A stretch of DNA of 64,000 nucleotides from Oryzias latipes. Its lineage: Eukaryota > Chordata > Actinopteri > Beloniformes > Adrianichthyidae. Position numbers and translations under genes: made by a program. Each line of letters starts with the position of its first letter. The first letter of the stretch is position 1. The notes below the pieces were generated by a model that was not told the DNA's origin, made no database searches, and saw only the letters and a list, made by a program, of their open reading frames with translations. Shown one piece after another: positions 22,291-35,864 of the stretch. The DNA lies in the NCBI RefSeq assembly GCF_002234675.1, contig NC_019877.2, positions 3,193,041 to 3,257,040 on the forward strand, given 5' to 3'.

Positions 22291-24022
22291 ATGGCCTGGT
22301 GAAATGTCCTGTGTTCACCTGACAGAAACTCGGATAGGCTCCTGCATTCCTGTGACCCTTAACAGGAAAAAATGAGTAGTAATACTGCGATATAGTACAT
22401 CACAGCGGACAACACACACGTGATGCAGCAAAAAACGATCAACCATCAATACAGTTCAACTTGTGGAAACACTTTGACGTGTGACCATTCCGCGTGCTAA
22501 AAAGTTCTATTAATGTCCCCTTTGGGTTATTTTGATGTGGAAAAAAAACTTTATGAAACCAAAACGTGAATGGATTTGACATTGATTTTTGTTTACTGGT
22601 TTGTTTGTACACACATTTAATAAACAATTGATTATCTTGAAGAAACACGAGGAATCTGGAAACGTCACTGTTATAAATACCAGGTATTTGTCTCTAAGTC
22701 ACACTCGTTGAAGTTTTGGCTAAATATGTTCTAGATCTTTTTTATGTCAGTGAATCGGATCACTGCATCAAAATGAACCAACATCGAATATGAATAAGAA
22801 CGGCAACCACAAACTATGATATTACCCCAACACCCCTATTTGCAGGGAAAAATAGAGTTTTGAATCTCCAAAGTAGGTATATTTACACACATCTTTCCCC
22901 AAAATGTCCTATTTTAAGAAGTAGAACAGTCCAACATTTTGCCAGACCATCACTTTTTATGTATAGGACTTTTAATTCATTGTGACAATGACGAATTATA
23001 AGTATGCATTCTATTCTATTCTAAAATCATCTTAAAGTAAGTGTAGAATTTCACATTTTAAGAAAATTTAGTCTTAGAAGCTACGTGTAAATGTGTGTTT
23101 GTTCTCTCTCCTGCTGTTGTCAAACACATTTCTACGCTGTTATGAGTCAAATTTAAGATTATAGTTTCCCTAAATCAAGTTTCTTGAAAGAAGACCACTT
23201 GTCTACAATTCCGTTTTCATAAAATCAAGATGTAAAGTAAAACAAAACACTTGTTTCGCTAGAGATACTGCTTAAAATAAGATGTTTTCACGATCAAATT
23301 ACCTCAGAATTTCTTGCCTTAAAACAAGTCGTTCCTGCTCAAAGAGAAGTAACTGGATTGTTAGTTTTGTCTCATATTATCTTAAAAAAAGGACTTTATA
23401 TTATCTTTAAAAACAGGAAACTGGACAAGAAGTTTTAGTGAGATTTTTTTATTAGACACTTAGATCTCAGTAAGTATGGCTCTAAAATAACATTCCTGAA
23501 TTTGAACCAGTAATTACAGAACAATAGAGCTTTTTGGAGCCTTAAATCAAGTTTTCATTGCCAAGAGTTTGAAGCAAAAGGATTTAAACTCATAATTTCC
23601 TTATTTTGACATCCTAGCTCTAAATGAGACAAAAATGCTTCATTTTTGATAAGATTTTGGAAAGGTGTAATATCTTCAACGTCGAATAACAAGCTTTGAA
23701 ATCTTTGCGAGGATCAAATGGTTTGCAGTTTATTTAGGTTTTTGTTTTTCGTCCAGAGCTTCCCCAGCGGGTCGATCGGCGGCTCTGGGACAGACTTGGC
23801 CGCACTTCAGTTTCCCCGTCTTCAGATTAATTTAGACTTCCAGAGCACTTCAAAGCTGAGCTACATGGCGGCCCAACGTTCAGACTCAGTTGGCAGCAGT
23901 TGCCTTTCTCTGTTGAAATGGCACATCTTTATTTGTTCTGCTCTGCAGCTTCATAATCTCTCTGACCGCATCCTCCGCTCTTTCCTCTTTCAGCGGCCGC
24001 CTCGGTTCGGGGATGTAAAGAA

Positions 24023-27000
24023 ATGGCGGAGAACGAGAAAAATGGGGACGGAGGATGTGACGACGGGGACGGAGGAGGTAGCGGTTTCACTGCCGTCGCT
24101 GGTGCCACTCTAGGGACAAAACGACACGTCCAGAGAGGGATCGTGATCCAGCTGACAGGGACGGAGGGGCAGTGGGACAGCATGGATGAAAGTGAGCTCA
24201 TCTTCTCCCTCGACCACAATGAGGACTACCCCTCTATATCCCTGTCCAAGGAGAGGACGCTTTCTGCAGAAGAAGAAGAAGTAGGAGGTTTGAAGTCCCA
24301 GAGCTTTCATGTTCCACTTTCACCTTCGTCGCCCGATTCCTTGGGGAACTTTTCTGCCGCCAGTCCCAGCTTCCTCTCCCCGGGCCCTTCCTCACCCACC
24401 CATCGGCCTCTAGCCAACTTGGTCAAGTCCCTCTCCACAGAGCTGGAGCTGAAAGAGGGCTCCAGCCTGAGACCCAAGCCTTTCCTGAGCCTGGTGAAGT
24501 CCATCTCCACTGAGCTTTCCCGCTCAGAACCCGAGGTGTCGCAGTCCAAATCGGACTCCCGCCTCAACCTTCACCTGTGGAAACAGCTGACCCAAACCAA
24601 AACCCGGAGCAACGGCGACTCTCGAACGGCTCCTCCGACTCCCACCACGCTCTCCCCCAGTGGAGACGGCCCGAAGGGGGGGTTCTTCAAACTGGAGCTG
24701 GACGACACCAAGAGAAGGCTCTCGGAGGCCGTGCACGAACCCCTGAGCAGCATGTTTAGTAAGATCAGGCGGGAGGACATCGGCGGGAGCCCCAAGCATC
24801 AAACCAAACCCCAGCTGGCTCATCAGAACAGCAGCCGGAGTTTGGGTCGGGAAGGCAGCACGGACACGGTCCTGTCAGAGTCTCCTGTGAGAAACGCTCG
24901 GAAAACCGACGCCGATGTCCCGCCTGTGTTTGAGTGGCCTTCCGTGAGACATGCGGCGAGAGGTCAGCGCGGCGTCTGTCCTGTACACCATCCCAGGCAA
25001 CATCACAGAGACGAGGATCTGGAAATCTGTACAGACGGCGACAACATGCAGGTGTTCTCCATCCAGACTCAGAGAAAGCCCAGGAGCTCAGCTGGTCTCC
25101 AGGTTTTGGCTTCACCGCCAGCCAGGACATTTCCTAAGCCCCCAAATCCTCTGCCGCGCATGAGTTTGTTCTGCGTGGCCGTGCTCTCCTACGGCTACTT
25201 CATCCTACCTTTGAGTCCATACGTCTCCGGGTTGGCTCTGGGATTAGCGATGGGCTTCTTGTTGGGTCTTTTTCTCATTCGCATGGGCTCCTGCGGCTCT
25301 GACTGCTCGGCGTCGACTCACCAACCAGAAGAGACGCCGTATGAAGAACGGACGTTGACAGGCTGCTTCGACAGCTCTGAGCCTGACGTCCTGAAGGTGA
25401 GAGACCAAGTCACAGAGAAGGAAAAATGTCCGTTTGATCAGATATTGATTTCTACCATTTGCCCCTCACTGTCTCCCTTCTGTCACCTGGTCAGAGCTGA
25501 ATGTGATCAATTCCTTTGGGAGGTACAAATGCAGGTGTTTTGTAGTCATGCAGGACGTTAACTGAAACCAAACCGCTAATGACTTAACAAGCGAGGTATT
25601 TTCTCGTTGCTTGAACTCTTTTTTTCTTGCCCCCCCCGCCAAACTGCCTGACAAAATGCAGCTCCTTCTCCTGCTTGTGTTTTCCACTAATTGCCCCATG
25701 GAAGTGGCAAAGTCTGGTTGCCGGTTGCTCCCTTTAAGGGCCAACTGTCAAGCTCCGTTAGAGGCAGAGCGGTAATTACTGTACCTCAGCAGCTGCAGCA
25801 CTTTTTACTGTTGACACTTTTTAAATTTTTTTTTATAAATCTCACCAGGGGCAGCGCTGTGCTTTGCTCCAAACGTCTAACCTGAACAGAAAACAGTCGC
25901 TGAAATGACCTGAAACTGCTGATGTAAACCCATTTCAGCCGAGTTAAAGTACATTTCTAGTTTGGTTATTTCTGAGGAGGCCTTTTAAATTGGACAATGC
26001 CAGAATTCTTTTTTCCATCTTTCTCTTTGCTCACTTACAAACCACACAAACAGTCACAGGTTTTTCCTTATCTGACTTTTTTTAATTTCAAACTGAACTC
26101 CATATTGTTGTTGAGTTTTTACTTTATTGTCAAAAACCTGTTAAAGTTTCAAACTAAATGTATCCAAAAACACATGATGTCCATCTTTCAGCAGAGCTTT
26201 CAGGCTGGAATACCAAATACACCCCAACTTCTATTTCTAAATGCAATTGATAAAGAAAAATTTAGATTTTTCTTTTAAATTTTGAGTTGAATCGACATAA
26301 AAACACTTTCAGGGATTTGAGCCAAAACATTTATCGACACAGAACAGAAAATGTGACAAACTGATCAATCGTTACCATGGATCAATAGATAAATAATTTT
26401 ACTGCTCGAGTGCCATAATGTCCAAAATATGCACAAATTTTCAAAAGTACCAGGAAAATCAGACATTTGAAGCCACATTAATCCCAAAAAAAGGAAAAAA
26501 TAGAAATGAGACTTTTTGTTCATGGTGGTTTTGTGATTTAACGCAATAAAACTTTATTGACAAAATATAAAATATTAGTGGCCTGCACTGTCTGAAATCA
26601 ATAAACCTTGTGAAATAGTTTAAAAGATAGCAGCAGATTTGTTCAGTTTTATCACTGAAATATCTCTTCATTAAAAAAAATTCAGTTTAAAAATAGGTCA
26701 TATTTTTCTGCTTTTTTGTGTTAATTATTGCACAAAAAGAGACTAACTTTTGAAATGAAACATCAAAAAACTTTTATTGTGTGATATTACTTTTGCCCAA
26801 CATTCATTTTAATCTCATCCAGCTGCAAACTTAAACTAACTTGTTGGGTATTATCCTGAATTTTGCTGTATCATTTCTTTACTTTATTCATTATTTTGGG
26901 GGAAATTAAGTCTGAATTTTGCCTAAATATGAGTTGGAATTTTTATGGGGCTGTTTTATGGCGGAGTTGTGGAATCAGATGACTTTTCTTTGAATGAAAT

Positions 27001-30000
27001 GAACTAAAATAAAACCACATTGTCGAGCTGCTTTAGGGGGAAATCGCTTTTCTCATCTCTCATAATGTAAAAACCACGACCGCCGCTAAGCTGTTTACAC
27101 GTGAGAGCGGCGGCCTGAGCTCTCCAAAGCCCAGGAGACATGACCACAATAAAAATCCAGATAAGTTCACAAAGAAAATTCACTGGTTTGAAGGCCAAAC
27201 TGATCTATTTTTACGACCGTCGTGGGAAATGGAAGGTCACTGCTGGAAAAAAAGAGGCTTCTGCAGACCAAGACTGCAGTAATCCATGTTTCCATGACAT
27301 ATTGACAATATGCATGCTAATAAATACACATTTTTACAATATTTTAAGCCCTATCTATAGCTGACCAAACCAAATATCAAAAGAAATTCTTAATTTGTCA
27401 AAATTTGGTAAATACAAAATAATGACAAATGATTTAAAACATTTATATGATATCTTGTGGATTTTTTTTATTGATCTGTTTACGTTTTTGTGAGTTATAT
27501 TAGAGGGGAGGGAAGCAGAAATCAGTCCTCCCTAAATAGCTGTGATTGAGCTCCACTCGTCTCCTTACACCTGAGCTGCATTTGATTACAAAACGACTTT
27601 TGGTTGAACCCTAAATCACATTTGTTTACTTGCTCCTAAATGATTCCTGTGTGACAGAAATGAACCAATCGCTTTCTTAGATATTTGGACCAAACGTGAA
27701 ACTTTCATCTCTTTCTTAAAATGTTTTACTGGGACTTTATCATGTTTGTTTAAAAAAATATCAATTGAAGCTACGAGCTGCCCCACCTTTCTACTTAGCC
27801 ACCGGCTCCCTTCACTCTCTGCATCTGCCCCTCCCACTCTGGTGGGCAACACTGTTTTTCATAATGGTGGCTTTTCTGTTGATTTGATCTCCATAGCAAC
27901 TATTTTAATATTTGGTCGCCTGGGGGTGACGAACAGGTCGATGTCATTTTTAGAAGAATCGGTACATTTATTAAATTTCCTTGGCAACGGAGATTTTCTG
28001 TCAACCACGCCCACATTTCTAAGATGCTCATATGGTCTGTTATATTCAGCTTGAAGCCAGGGATTCATGTGTGACATTTTCAGAATATTCTGGTAAAAAT
28101 GAGCAACAGGGAAACGCCACGAGCTCGCCACACAAAATCTACAAACTCTTCCAAGTGACTTCCCGAGGAGTTAGAAAACGGTAGATTGAAAGGAGGAGTT
28201 TGTTGAAGGTATTAAAGGTTTTTGGTTTTTTAAATTCAAGATGGCGGCCACTTCCCGTGGTCAACAGTTGATTTTTATTTTGTTAAGAATAATGCAGGAT
28301 GGAATAAATAACTCTGCCAAGGAACCGAAAGGAACTTAAAGGGGAAAATTATTTATTAGATGCTTGATGTTTGATTTTATTCAAATCAAAAGGTTTTTTT
28401 TTTCAGGGCTGGATGAATGAAATCCATGATTACGACCCAGAAACCTGCCATCCTGCCATGACTCACTCCGTCTTTGCTACCCTGGAGGGCTCCTGCCTCC
28501 GTCTGGACTACCCACGCGCCAACATCAGCCGCAGGGCCGCCTATGATGAGAAAGTCCACGACGCTACCTTTGTCAAGTCACGCTGCTTTCAGCTCGCAAA
28601 GAGCAAAGTATGACGACTCCCTAAGGGTCTTTAGGAAATTTATTTTTTTTATTTTGTCCCGGATTCTAAAAAGCGGACTGCATTTTTCCTTCTCCTGCAT
28701 GTGTGCTCAGCAGAAGAACGTCTGACCTTTCCTTTGTGGCTTCTTGTTGGAGTTTATTCCACGCATGTAGAAGTTAAATTCTTTAGAGCTCCTTCAGATG
28801 CAGTGAAACCTCTAACCTCCTTCACATTAGAGTTTAAAATACGCTTTGAAATTATTTTACTAAATGCAATTGAATTATTAAAGCATGGATCTTAGGGTGC
28901 CCTTTTGGCGAGTGCCTCAAAGCACAAGGAGCTGCTCATGCAAAAAGGGAGAGAAGCAGTTTGTATCAAAGGTTAATTGGCATAAAACATGTTCAGATTA
29001 TGTATTTTTAATGTGATGAAGTCAACACGTGCTGCTTTAGGATTTAACTCTGTCATTGTCCTCAGGTTTTTTTGCTGCCATCCGTGTTAGCTCGGAAGAG
29101 GCTTTGGAACCCCAAATATCCCATCTGCATCCAGCTCGCTGTGGGGTCCCAGCCTGGGGAAAGAGGAGGCTCCACGGAGAACCTGGACGAGGAGCAAGGG
29201 GCCGAACAATCACCGAACCTGAAGCAAAGCTCCTCCAAACCGACCCGCGACCCTCAAGCTGCTCTGTACCTGTTTGGCCGCACGGGAAGAGAGAAGGAGG
29301 AGTGGTTCCGCCACTTCCTGTTCGCCTCCATGGAGGCGGAGCATGAGAAGAAGCCTGGCAGATGCATTTCACAGTCGGGTAGGAAAAATGTTAGAAATGC
29401 ATTAGCTAAGAGGAGGGACGACATCCATATAAAAGTACTACATATGTATGGATTATGGATTACACGCACCAGATTTGGTTTTTTTTGCTTTTCTAATCCA
29501 GTATTTGTCAGGGGACTCACGATCTGATGGTCCAAAGCTCTGCACACAAGGCTCTTTTTATTTCTCAGCTACAGAGGACACTCTTGCAGTTGCTTTTGAA
29601 AGTTGCTTTTCACTGCAAATTTAAATCTCATTGAAGGAATGAACACTCCCTGAATAACAGTTGCTTACATTTCCAGAAACATGACAGACGATGTGCAACT
29701 CGTGAGGGAATTTAGCCTCATGTATGCGGAAAGAAAGCTCCAAATCTACGAGAATCCGTGTAAAATTCTTGCAGATTTGCATTTTTCCCCCCATCTTTTT
29801 TCGCTACTTCAAAGCTAAAGTGACATTTCAAACATTCCTGACTCCAGAGTGCTGCTGAGGGAAGATCATTTTTGTATTTATCTCGTTGGACCTTCTAAAA
29901 ATATCAGGGTGATTCTGAGAAAACGTCTGTTCAACAAACACCTTTGAAGAACTTTCTTGTTTTTTTAATGTTAAAATTGTCCTGTTATTAACATTATGCC

Positions 30001-33000
30001 GACACACAAACTACAGAAACATGAAACTACTGGTCAACATCAGATGAATACATGAATAAAATGAAAGTTCTGGTCAGAAGATCCTCTTTGAGATCTAAAA
30101 ACGGGGTGTTTTTAACAATTCTTATCACAATTTGAGGTTGCGATCTGATTCATATTCGATGTTGGTTCATTCTAAATGATCCGTTTCTCTGGCCTAAAGT
30201 GGATCCAGGACATCTTTAGCCAAAAGTTCCACCAGTGTGACTCAGAGAAAAATTCCTGGTTCTGAACAGTGCAGGTGAAGTTTTGCAGATTCCTTGGCTT
30301 TCTTGCAAGATACTCAAGTATTAATGTGAATAAACAAACAAGAATCAATGTGAAATCCATTCACATTTTAGTTTCCTAAAGTGCAGCCCACTGTTGTTTG
30401 TCCACGTGTATACAGAACAACTTTAATTTGAAAACAAAATGCAAGAATTCAGTTAAAAAATGTAAATGAAAGAGTTTTACAAGCGTCTTTGCTGCTAACG
30501 GAGGTTCCACCCACAACTGGGTTTTTGTGTTTTTGAAACACACATTTTCCACCCATAATAGTCAAAACTTGCATGTCCTTCTCAACTTTTCACCTTTTTC
30601 TGCAACTAGCCATTTCTTCTTTCAGTCATCAGCCAACCGATGTTCACATCAGAGTGCGTTTAACGCCTGACAAGTAAAAGCCTAAACATTATTTTATTTT
30701 AAAGGAACAAAAATGAGATGAATTAAATTTTAAGAAATGCTCTGGAATTAATTAATTGCAATAAATGCAATAAGTTTTGACACCCCTATAAATAGAACAT
30801 TAATAGAACAATTATGCGCGGTCACATGTCTTTGGGAAATCCCCCCCCACACACACACACACACTTGTGTTGTCCATTGTGATAGTCGCTATTGTAAAAC
30901 AGACCTTCCGTACCTCAATCTAAATGGTATTTTCCAAAATCGGTATAATCGATTTATTTTATTTTGAAGGATTTTATATCAGTCTTGTTGGATTTTAGGA
31001 AATCGGTTCATCAATTAATCATTGCTTTTTCCAATTTATTCTTTGCCATTTTTTTAAGAAAACATCCCAGGGAAATTAAAATGATACGCCGCTTTCTCTT
31101 CTTTATGATATGACCACTTTTTTTCTGCAATCCTTTAGGGGACCCAACACAGAGTGTTCCTTTCCCGCACAGCAGAAGCCCCAGCAGAGGGGGCAGCAGT
31201 GACCATGACGCCCCTTCCACACCCCCGGCCCCGTGCATCTCCTCAGCCCCCTCTGGAACCTCCAGGGGCCTTTCTACATTTGATTACCCCAGCTACATGG
31301 CTCGGCTCCTGGCTGCTGAAGACTCAACGCCCCTCTCCAGTCCTGGGGCGAGCAGCGTAGAGGCCAGCCCCACCATCAGAGGGAAAGTATGTATTGCTGG
31401 CAGACAAATTAGAGTTACACAACTATTTCCTGCAAGAAAAATACCTCCTTAAGCTTTAAATGTCTCTAACTTGTCCTTTTATTACCCTTTAGTGCACCTG
31501 TGATCTGACAGAGTTCCCTGAAAAGAGCCAAACCGCATGGGTCAACGCTCTGATTGGTCGCATTTTCTGGGATTTCCTGCAAGAGAAGCACTGGGCCGAC
31601 GCCGTCTCCCTCAAGATTCAGAAGAAGCTCAGCAAAATCCGAGTGAGGGCGCTTTTTTAATTTGAGTTGAGGGTCACGCCGAACGTTGATTAGAACTCAT
31701 ATAAGCACGACTTGCTGTTTCTCCAGCTGCCTTACTTTATGAATGAGCTGAGCCTGACTGAGATGGACATGGGCTGCTCCGTGCCGCAGGTCTCTGCGGC
31801 GTCCAGACCAGAGGTGAACCACAGAGGTGAGTGCACGCCGCGGCTTAAACGTGCACGGCTAACGTGATGTTATTACAGCTGAGCCTCAGATCAGACCTAT
31901 CATCCTATGGTAATCTCATGGAACAGGCCGGTCATTAGGCCTTTGCTTTCAACCTTTTCAGATCATGTTTTCATGTGTGCGGTTCGTAAAGATCCCATTT
32001 GATAACCCTATTGTGAGGATGTTGTGATTTCTTGTCCTCCCTCCTTTCCTCCTCCTGAAGGGGGGAGTAATAATCCACCGTAATTTCTCATAAATTTAAT
32101 TTCAAGGCCTGATCATCTGAGTGAAAGCTTGCTTAATCCTCCCACTAAGCAGTTTTGCAGTCTCCTGCTGACCTCTTTGCGGTTCCCCCTGCAGGCCTGT
32201 GGGTGGAACTGCAGCTGGTCTACACGGGTAACCTGCAGATGACCCTGCAGACCAAGTTTAACCTGTCCAGGCTGGGAAAAGAGGCCGGCCGGGACTTGGC
32301 TCACTGTTTCACTGAGACTGGTACCCCATGGTGAGTCCTACGCAGGAGCCATTTTACCGTTTTTAATGAACCCTGTGACGTTAAATGGTTCATTCAGAAC
32401 ATAGGTCATCTCTCCGTTTTCATCTTGATTATAGCCAGCTTCTTCCCTCACATCAATCCCCCAAAGCGCCCCGGAAAAAGGTAGAAGATGGTAGAATTAG
32501 TTTTGGTTAGATTACTGAAAAGAAGTTGAGATGTTCTGCTTTTTTAAGACAAATCCTGAAATTAGCTGCAAATACTCATATTTAGTTCATTTGTTCTGGT
32601 AATTAAAATGATATATTTTAAAAATACATGTCCTAAAAAATAAGAAATAAAAACGGTCTGGTTTCCCTAAATGAAGCAAGCCTGTCTCTTGAAACGACAC
32701 ACATTTCTGCTTAAAAATGTTGTGTATTATAGAAGTAAATAAAAAACGTTTTTCATTACAGATTTTGCTAAAATTAAATGTTTTCTAGTTTAAACGATTC
32801 CGAAGTCATCACATCTCCCTGAAATGTTAGTTTTGTGTTAAGGACTAAGGAGGACAACCCAAGCATATTTCAGGAAAACTACGTTAAAAATGACATTTAT
32901 GAGTTTTTTTTTGTTTTCAAATTGTTGTGTATCAGGAGCAGACAAAAAAATGCTGTCAGAAAAAGTTTGTAGGTGTGACGTGGAAGCTACTACGGCAAGC

Positions 33001-35785
33001 CACAAGCTCCGTTAAGATGCATCCACCTGCAGACAAAAGGATCCATGAACGTCTTTGTTTTCCTCGTCTGAGCTGGAATCTGGATCTAAACTGTACCGCT
33101 GGATAGCTGCAAAATTGCTCGCCCATTTTTGTTGCACCACTAATGTTAACTTGGGCTTGTGATGGGCTGTAAGCTAGTGGGAGAGCGTGCAAACAGGTGG
33201 ATGATGGGGAAGGGGGCAGGGTTGCTCCGCCCACAACTCAGAGGTGTATTTTCAATGAACTACAGCCGCTCTGCTGAAACGTGGTCCTAGAAAATAGCCA
33301 TTGTTCAGATTAAGGCTAAACGTGGAATAATCATGATTTTAAAAAAAAAAAACACTGGGAACGATTTAAAAATAGACGAAAAGATGGTGGGAGTGGGACT
33401 TTAACTGCTCTGTGTGTGTACGACCTCCACCCAGCTCAAGGCCCATACTCAAGGTGTTGGCAGACAGTGATGAAGAGTCCTCCAGCGCTGCTTCATCTGA
33501 TGAGGAGGAGCTGCTTCTCTCCGAGCCTCCGGGTCCAGCAGGTGAAAAAGTCTCCACTCCGGCCAGTGAAGGGTTAGTATGCTCCGAAGGATCCGACTTA
33601 CCTACGTTCAGTGGGGAACCAGCCTGAAAGCGGCAGTAAGCTGTCAGCATGACGTGTTGCCTCGCCTGTCTTTAGATTGCTCATTTTCAAAAAAGGAGAA
33701 AATTAAACTGCACCCCCAGCTATCAGCCCAGATGGTCCTCACTTGGATCTAGACGTTACCAGACTCCAACATCTAAACCCTCAATCTGCTGCCAAACGCA
33801 GGATCCGTGTGACATCCGCCTCTAATCGTCTTCAACAGGGCGGGAGGAGGAAAGACTGGAAGGAAGATTTTAAGATTTGTGGACAAAATCGCTAAATCCA
33901 AGTACTTCCAGAAGGCGGCGGAGAACGAGTTCATCAAGAAGAAGTTCGAGGAGATGTCCAACACCCCCCTGCTGCTCACCGTGGAGGTCCGGGAGCTGTC
34001 GGGGACACTGGTGGTCAACATCCCACCGCCGCCTTCAGACAGGATATGGTACGGACACGCATCCATGACCATCCTGCAGGGCATGCTGGGAGAATAAGTC
34101 CCAGCACACAAACACACAGGAATCACTTCAAAGTGAGCGGACGTGCAGATCAGTCAGTGAAGCTTATTCAAGACGGATTAAAGATATAAGAGGATTGAGT
34201 TTTAGCAACTATACGTCAAACATAAATACTACTCAGTGATGTGTGTGTTTTTGTGTGAGTGTGTAGTGCTGACAACAATTTCATGAAATCTGCACCCAAC
34301 TCATCATTAAGGGAGTCAAATTGAATAGAAAGAGGGACAAAACCTAAATCCTAAAACTTATACATCGGTGGCACATGTGTGAAAAGTCCGTTAGACAGAA
34401 AGCCACAAATTTGTAAATGCATCTTGCAAAAATCACGTAAGATTTAGGTGATAATTATGTATAAACTACGTAAAATACGCACAAACTGCGAAATTGTCAA
34501 CTGACCAAAAATTCTGAACAGCTCAAAACCAAATTCACGTAAAGACCTGTCAGCAAAATGGACATCGACAAACGCCAGAAATGAAATACGTAGATCACGT
34601 GTGTTTCACCAAAGACCTCCACTAATAACTTTTTTATGCCTCTTATTAAAATAATTTCTACTTTGTCTCATGGTGTCTTGAGTTTTATTATACTATTTTT
34701 AATTTTCTTGACACTCAATCCCAGCAGCTTTGATAAAATAGGTGAAAAAAAACTTTCAAAGAAGTTTTACAATCAACGATTTTAATGTAATTCTGCCTTT
34801 TTTCATTGTCAAACAAAGTGTTTGCAACTGGGACAGAACTACTCTGCAGTAAAAATGACATTTGGAATCAAAAAGCATCTTTACTTTAGGATAATGAATA
34901 GATAGTAGAGGGCGTGTGTTTTCGTAGAAGGTCCAAAGTGCTTTGCAGTCACGCACACACATTCGTGCAATGATGGCGGCTCTGCTGGCGCCAACCTGTA
35001 ACCACCAAGAGCAAAGTGGGATTCACGTCGACACGTGGCGGGAACCAAACCCGCGATCTTCCGATCAGAGTTTGACCGTTCGACCTCTGCACCACGGCCG
35101 CCAGATTTCCAACTGCATGGCGTCCCTGATTTCTTTTTTAGCTAAACATTCAAATTCAGCTTTGTTTATATCGCCCTTTTCCTGCTACAGAACGCCTCAA
35201 AGTGCTTTACATAACTAAAGAAAAACATGAAAACGCCAACAAAAAAACACAAAAATCTCGACTGTTTTCTAATTCAATGAGACGCTTTTGAAGCTTTTTT
35301 AAGAATCTAAACATAGAAATAGGTCAGCTGAAACTATGGAGTTAATTCAGTCTCAATAATCAGAAATGCACACAAGCTGTTTTACAAATGCACTCTCTGC
35401 AGTCCTGTGAGAGGAGCTCAGCATTAACATTGAGGTTTGGTCTGCAGGTACAGCTTCTGTGTACCACCAAAGCTGGATCTCCATGTGCGTCCCAAACTGG
35501 GGGAGCGAGAGGTGACGTTCTGCCACGTGACGGAGTTTATTGAGAAGAAACTCCAGGATGAGTTCCAGGTACTGACAAGGATGATTTATTTTTATTTTTT
35601 TCAGAACAACTTATCTGTTCTAGATTTTTTTTCTCTCTTTCCTGCAGAAAGTATTTGTTCTGCCAAACATGGATGACATCTACTTCCCCCTGATGTGCTC
35701 CGGATTGGAGAGCCAGCAGAGCTCCTGCTCAGACTCTACAGAGAAGATCCCGCCTGAAACGTGCCTCAGTGCTGATGGTTTGTGA
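24023..35785 (+). CDS. tex2: TEX2, SMP-domain lipid-transfer protein
   Basis: ER membrane protein that moves lipids at organelle contact sites; yeast Nvj2 is a relative. Eleven coding exons splice in phase into 1042 residues: 24023-25396, 28407-28607, 29066-29378, 31139-31386, 31493-31642, 31727-31826, 32195-32330, 33435-33572, 33839-34048, 35448-35568 and 35648-35785. Residues 1-375 are Ser/Pro-rich and disordered, with repeated LVKSLSTEL / LVKSISTEL and LNLHLWKQLTQ motifs typical of the family. Two hydrophobic segments at about 380-424 anchor it in the membrane. WMNEIHDYDPETCHP starts a PH-like region that ends with YLFGRTGREKEEWFRHF. The SMP domain runs from about 720 (WVNALIGRIFWDFL) to 1010 (VFVLPNMDDIY), interrupted by an acidic DSDEESSS loop. 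It is slightly shorter than mammalian TEX2 (about 1130). The first exon's open frame continues to 25561, but the donor at 25397 is the real end. The start is the first ATG after the acceptor. Confidence 0.95.
25397..28406. other. tex2 intron after the first coding exon
   Basis: No other gene is visible. A repeat of family 1 occupies 27850-28270. A short balanced patch at about 27060-27145 with several CpG and GGCGGC/GCCGCC blocks stands out from its AT-rich surroundings and may be a conserved non-coding element. Confidence 0.4.
27850..28270 (+). repeat. dispersed repeat family 1, copy at 27.9 kb
   Basis: Carries the ordered family blocks: 'ataatggtggcttttc', 'ccatagcaac', 'gggggtgacgaacaggt', 'tttccttggcaacgg', 'accacgcccacat', 'gagctcgcca' and 'caagatggcgg'. 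It is one of the fullest copies and lies within a TEX2 intron. Confidence 0.65.
29379..31138. other. tex2 intron 3
   Basis: No gene is visible inside it. A 24-bp segment at 30148-30171 is the exact reverse complement of 22772-22795 in intron 1, probably two ends of related mobile elements. A short CA run lies at about 30849-30864. Confidence 0.4.
32880..33405 (-). repeat. dispersed repeat family 2, longest copy
   Basis: Read on the minus strand it begins with TTAAAGTCCCACTCCC, continues through the block shared with 5345-5600 and then through the 50-bp core shared with 15190-15540. It thereby joins the two shorter copies into one family. It lies in the TEX2 intron before the exon encoding DSDEESSS. 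A minus-strand frame here (33234-32956) is not a recognised protein. Confidence 0.6.
34935..35215. repeat. degenerate LINE/SINE tail-like repeat
   Basis: Lies in TEX2 intron 9. It contains 'ccaaagtgctttgcagtcac', 'ctggcgccaacctgtaacca', 'gcgatcttccgatcagagt', 'tctgcaccacggccgcc' and later 'tttatatcgcccttttcc' and 'gcctcaaagtgctttacata'. These phrases are widespread in the 3' parts of teleost retroelements. Related scraps lie at 43142-43250 and 46025-46080. Confidence 0.5.
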
Positions 35786-35858
35786 AAACGAGTTTGTCTG
35801 AGGACGACATCCCTTCCTGTCTGAATCAGGAGCTCCGATGTTCTTCGTTTCATCCAGA

Positions 35859-35864
35859 AATAAA
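35859..35864 (+). promoter_or_regulatory. poly(A) signal of tex2
   Basis: AATAAA 73 bases after the TEX2 stop codon, the first such hexamer downstream. A second one lies near 35982. Confidence 0.6.

Noticed and set aside
25397-25561. Extension of the first tex2 coding exon past 25396
   Set aside because: A consensus donor follows LK at 25397, and the next exon continues with GWMNE as in other TEX2 proteins.
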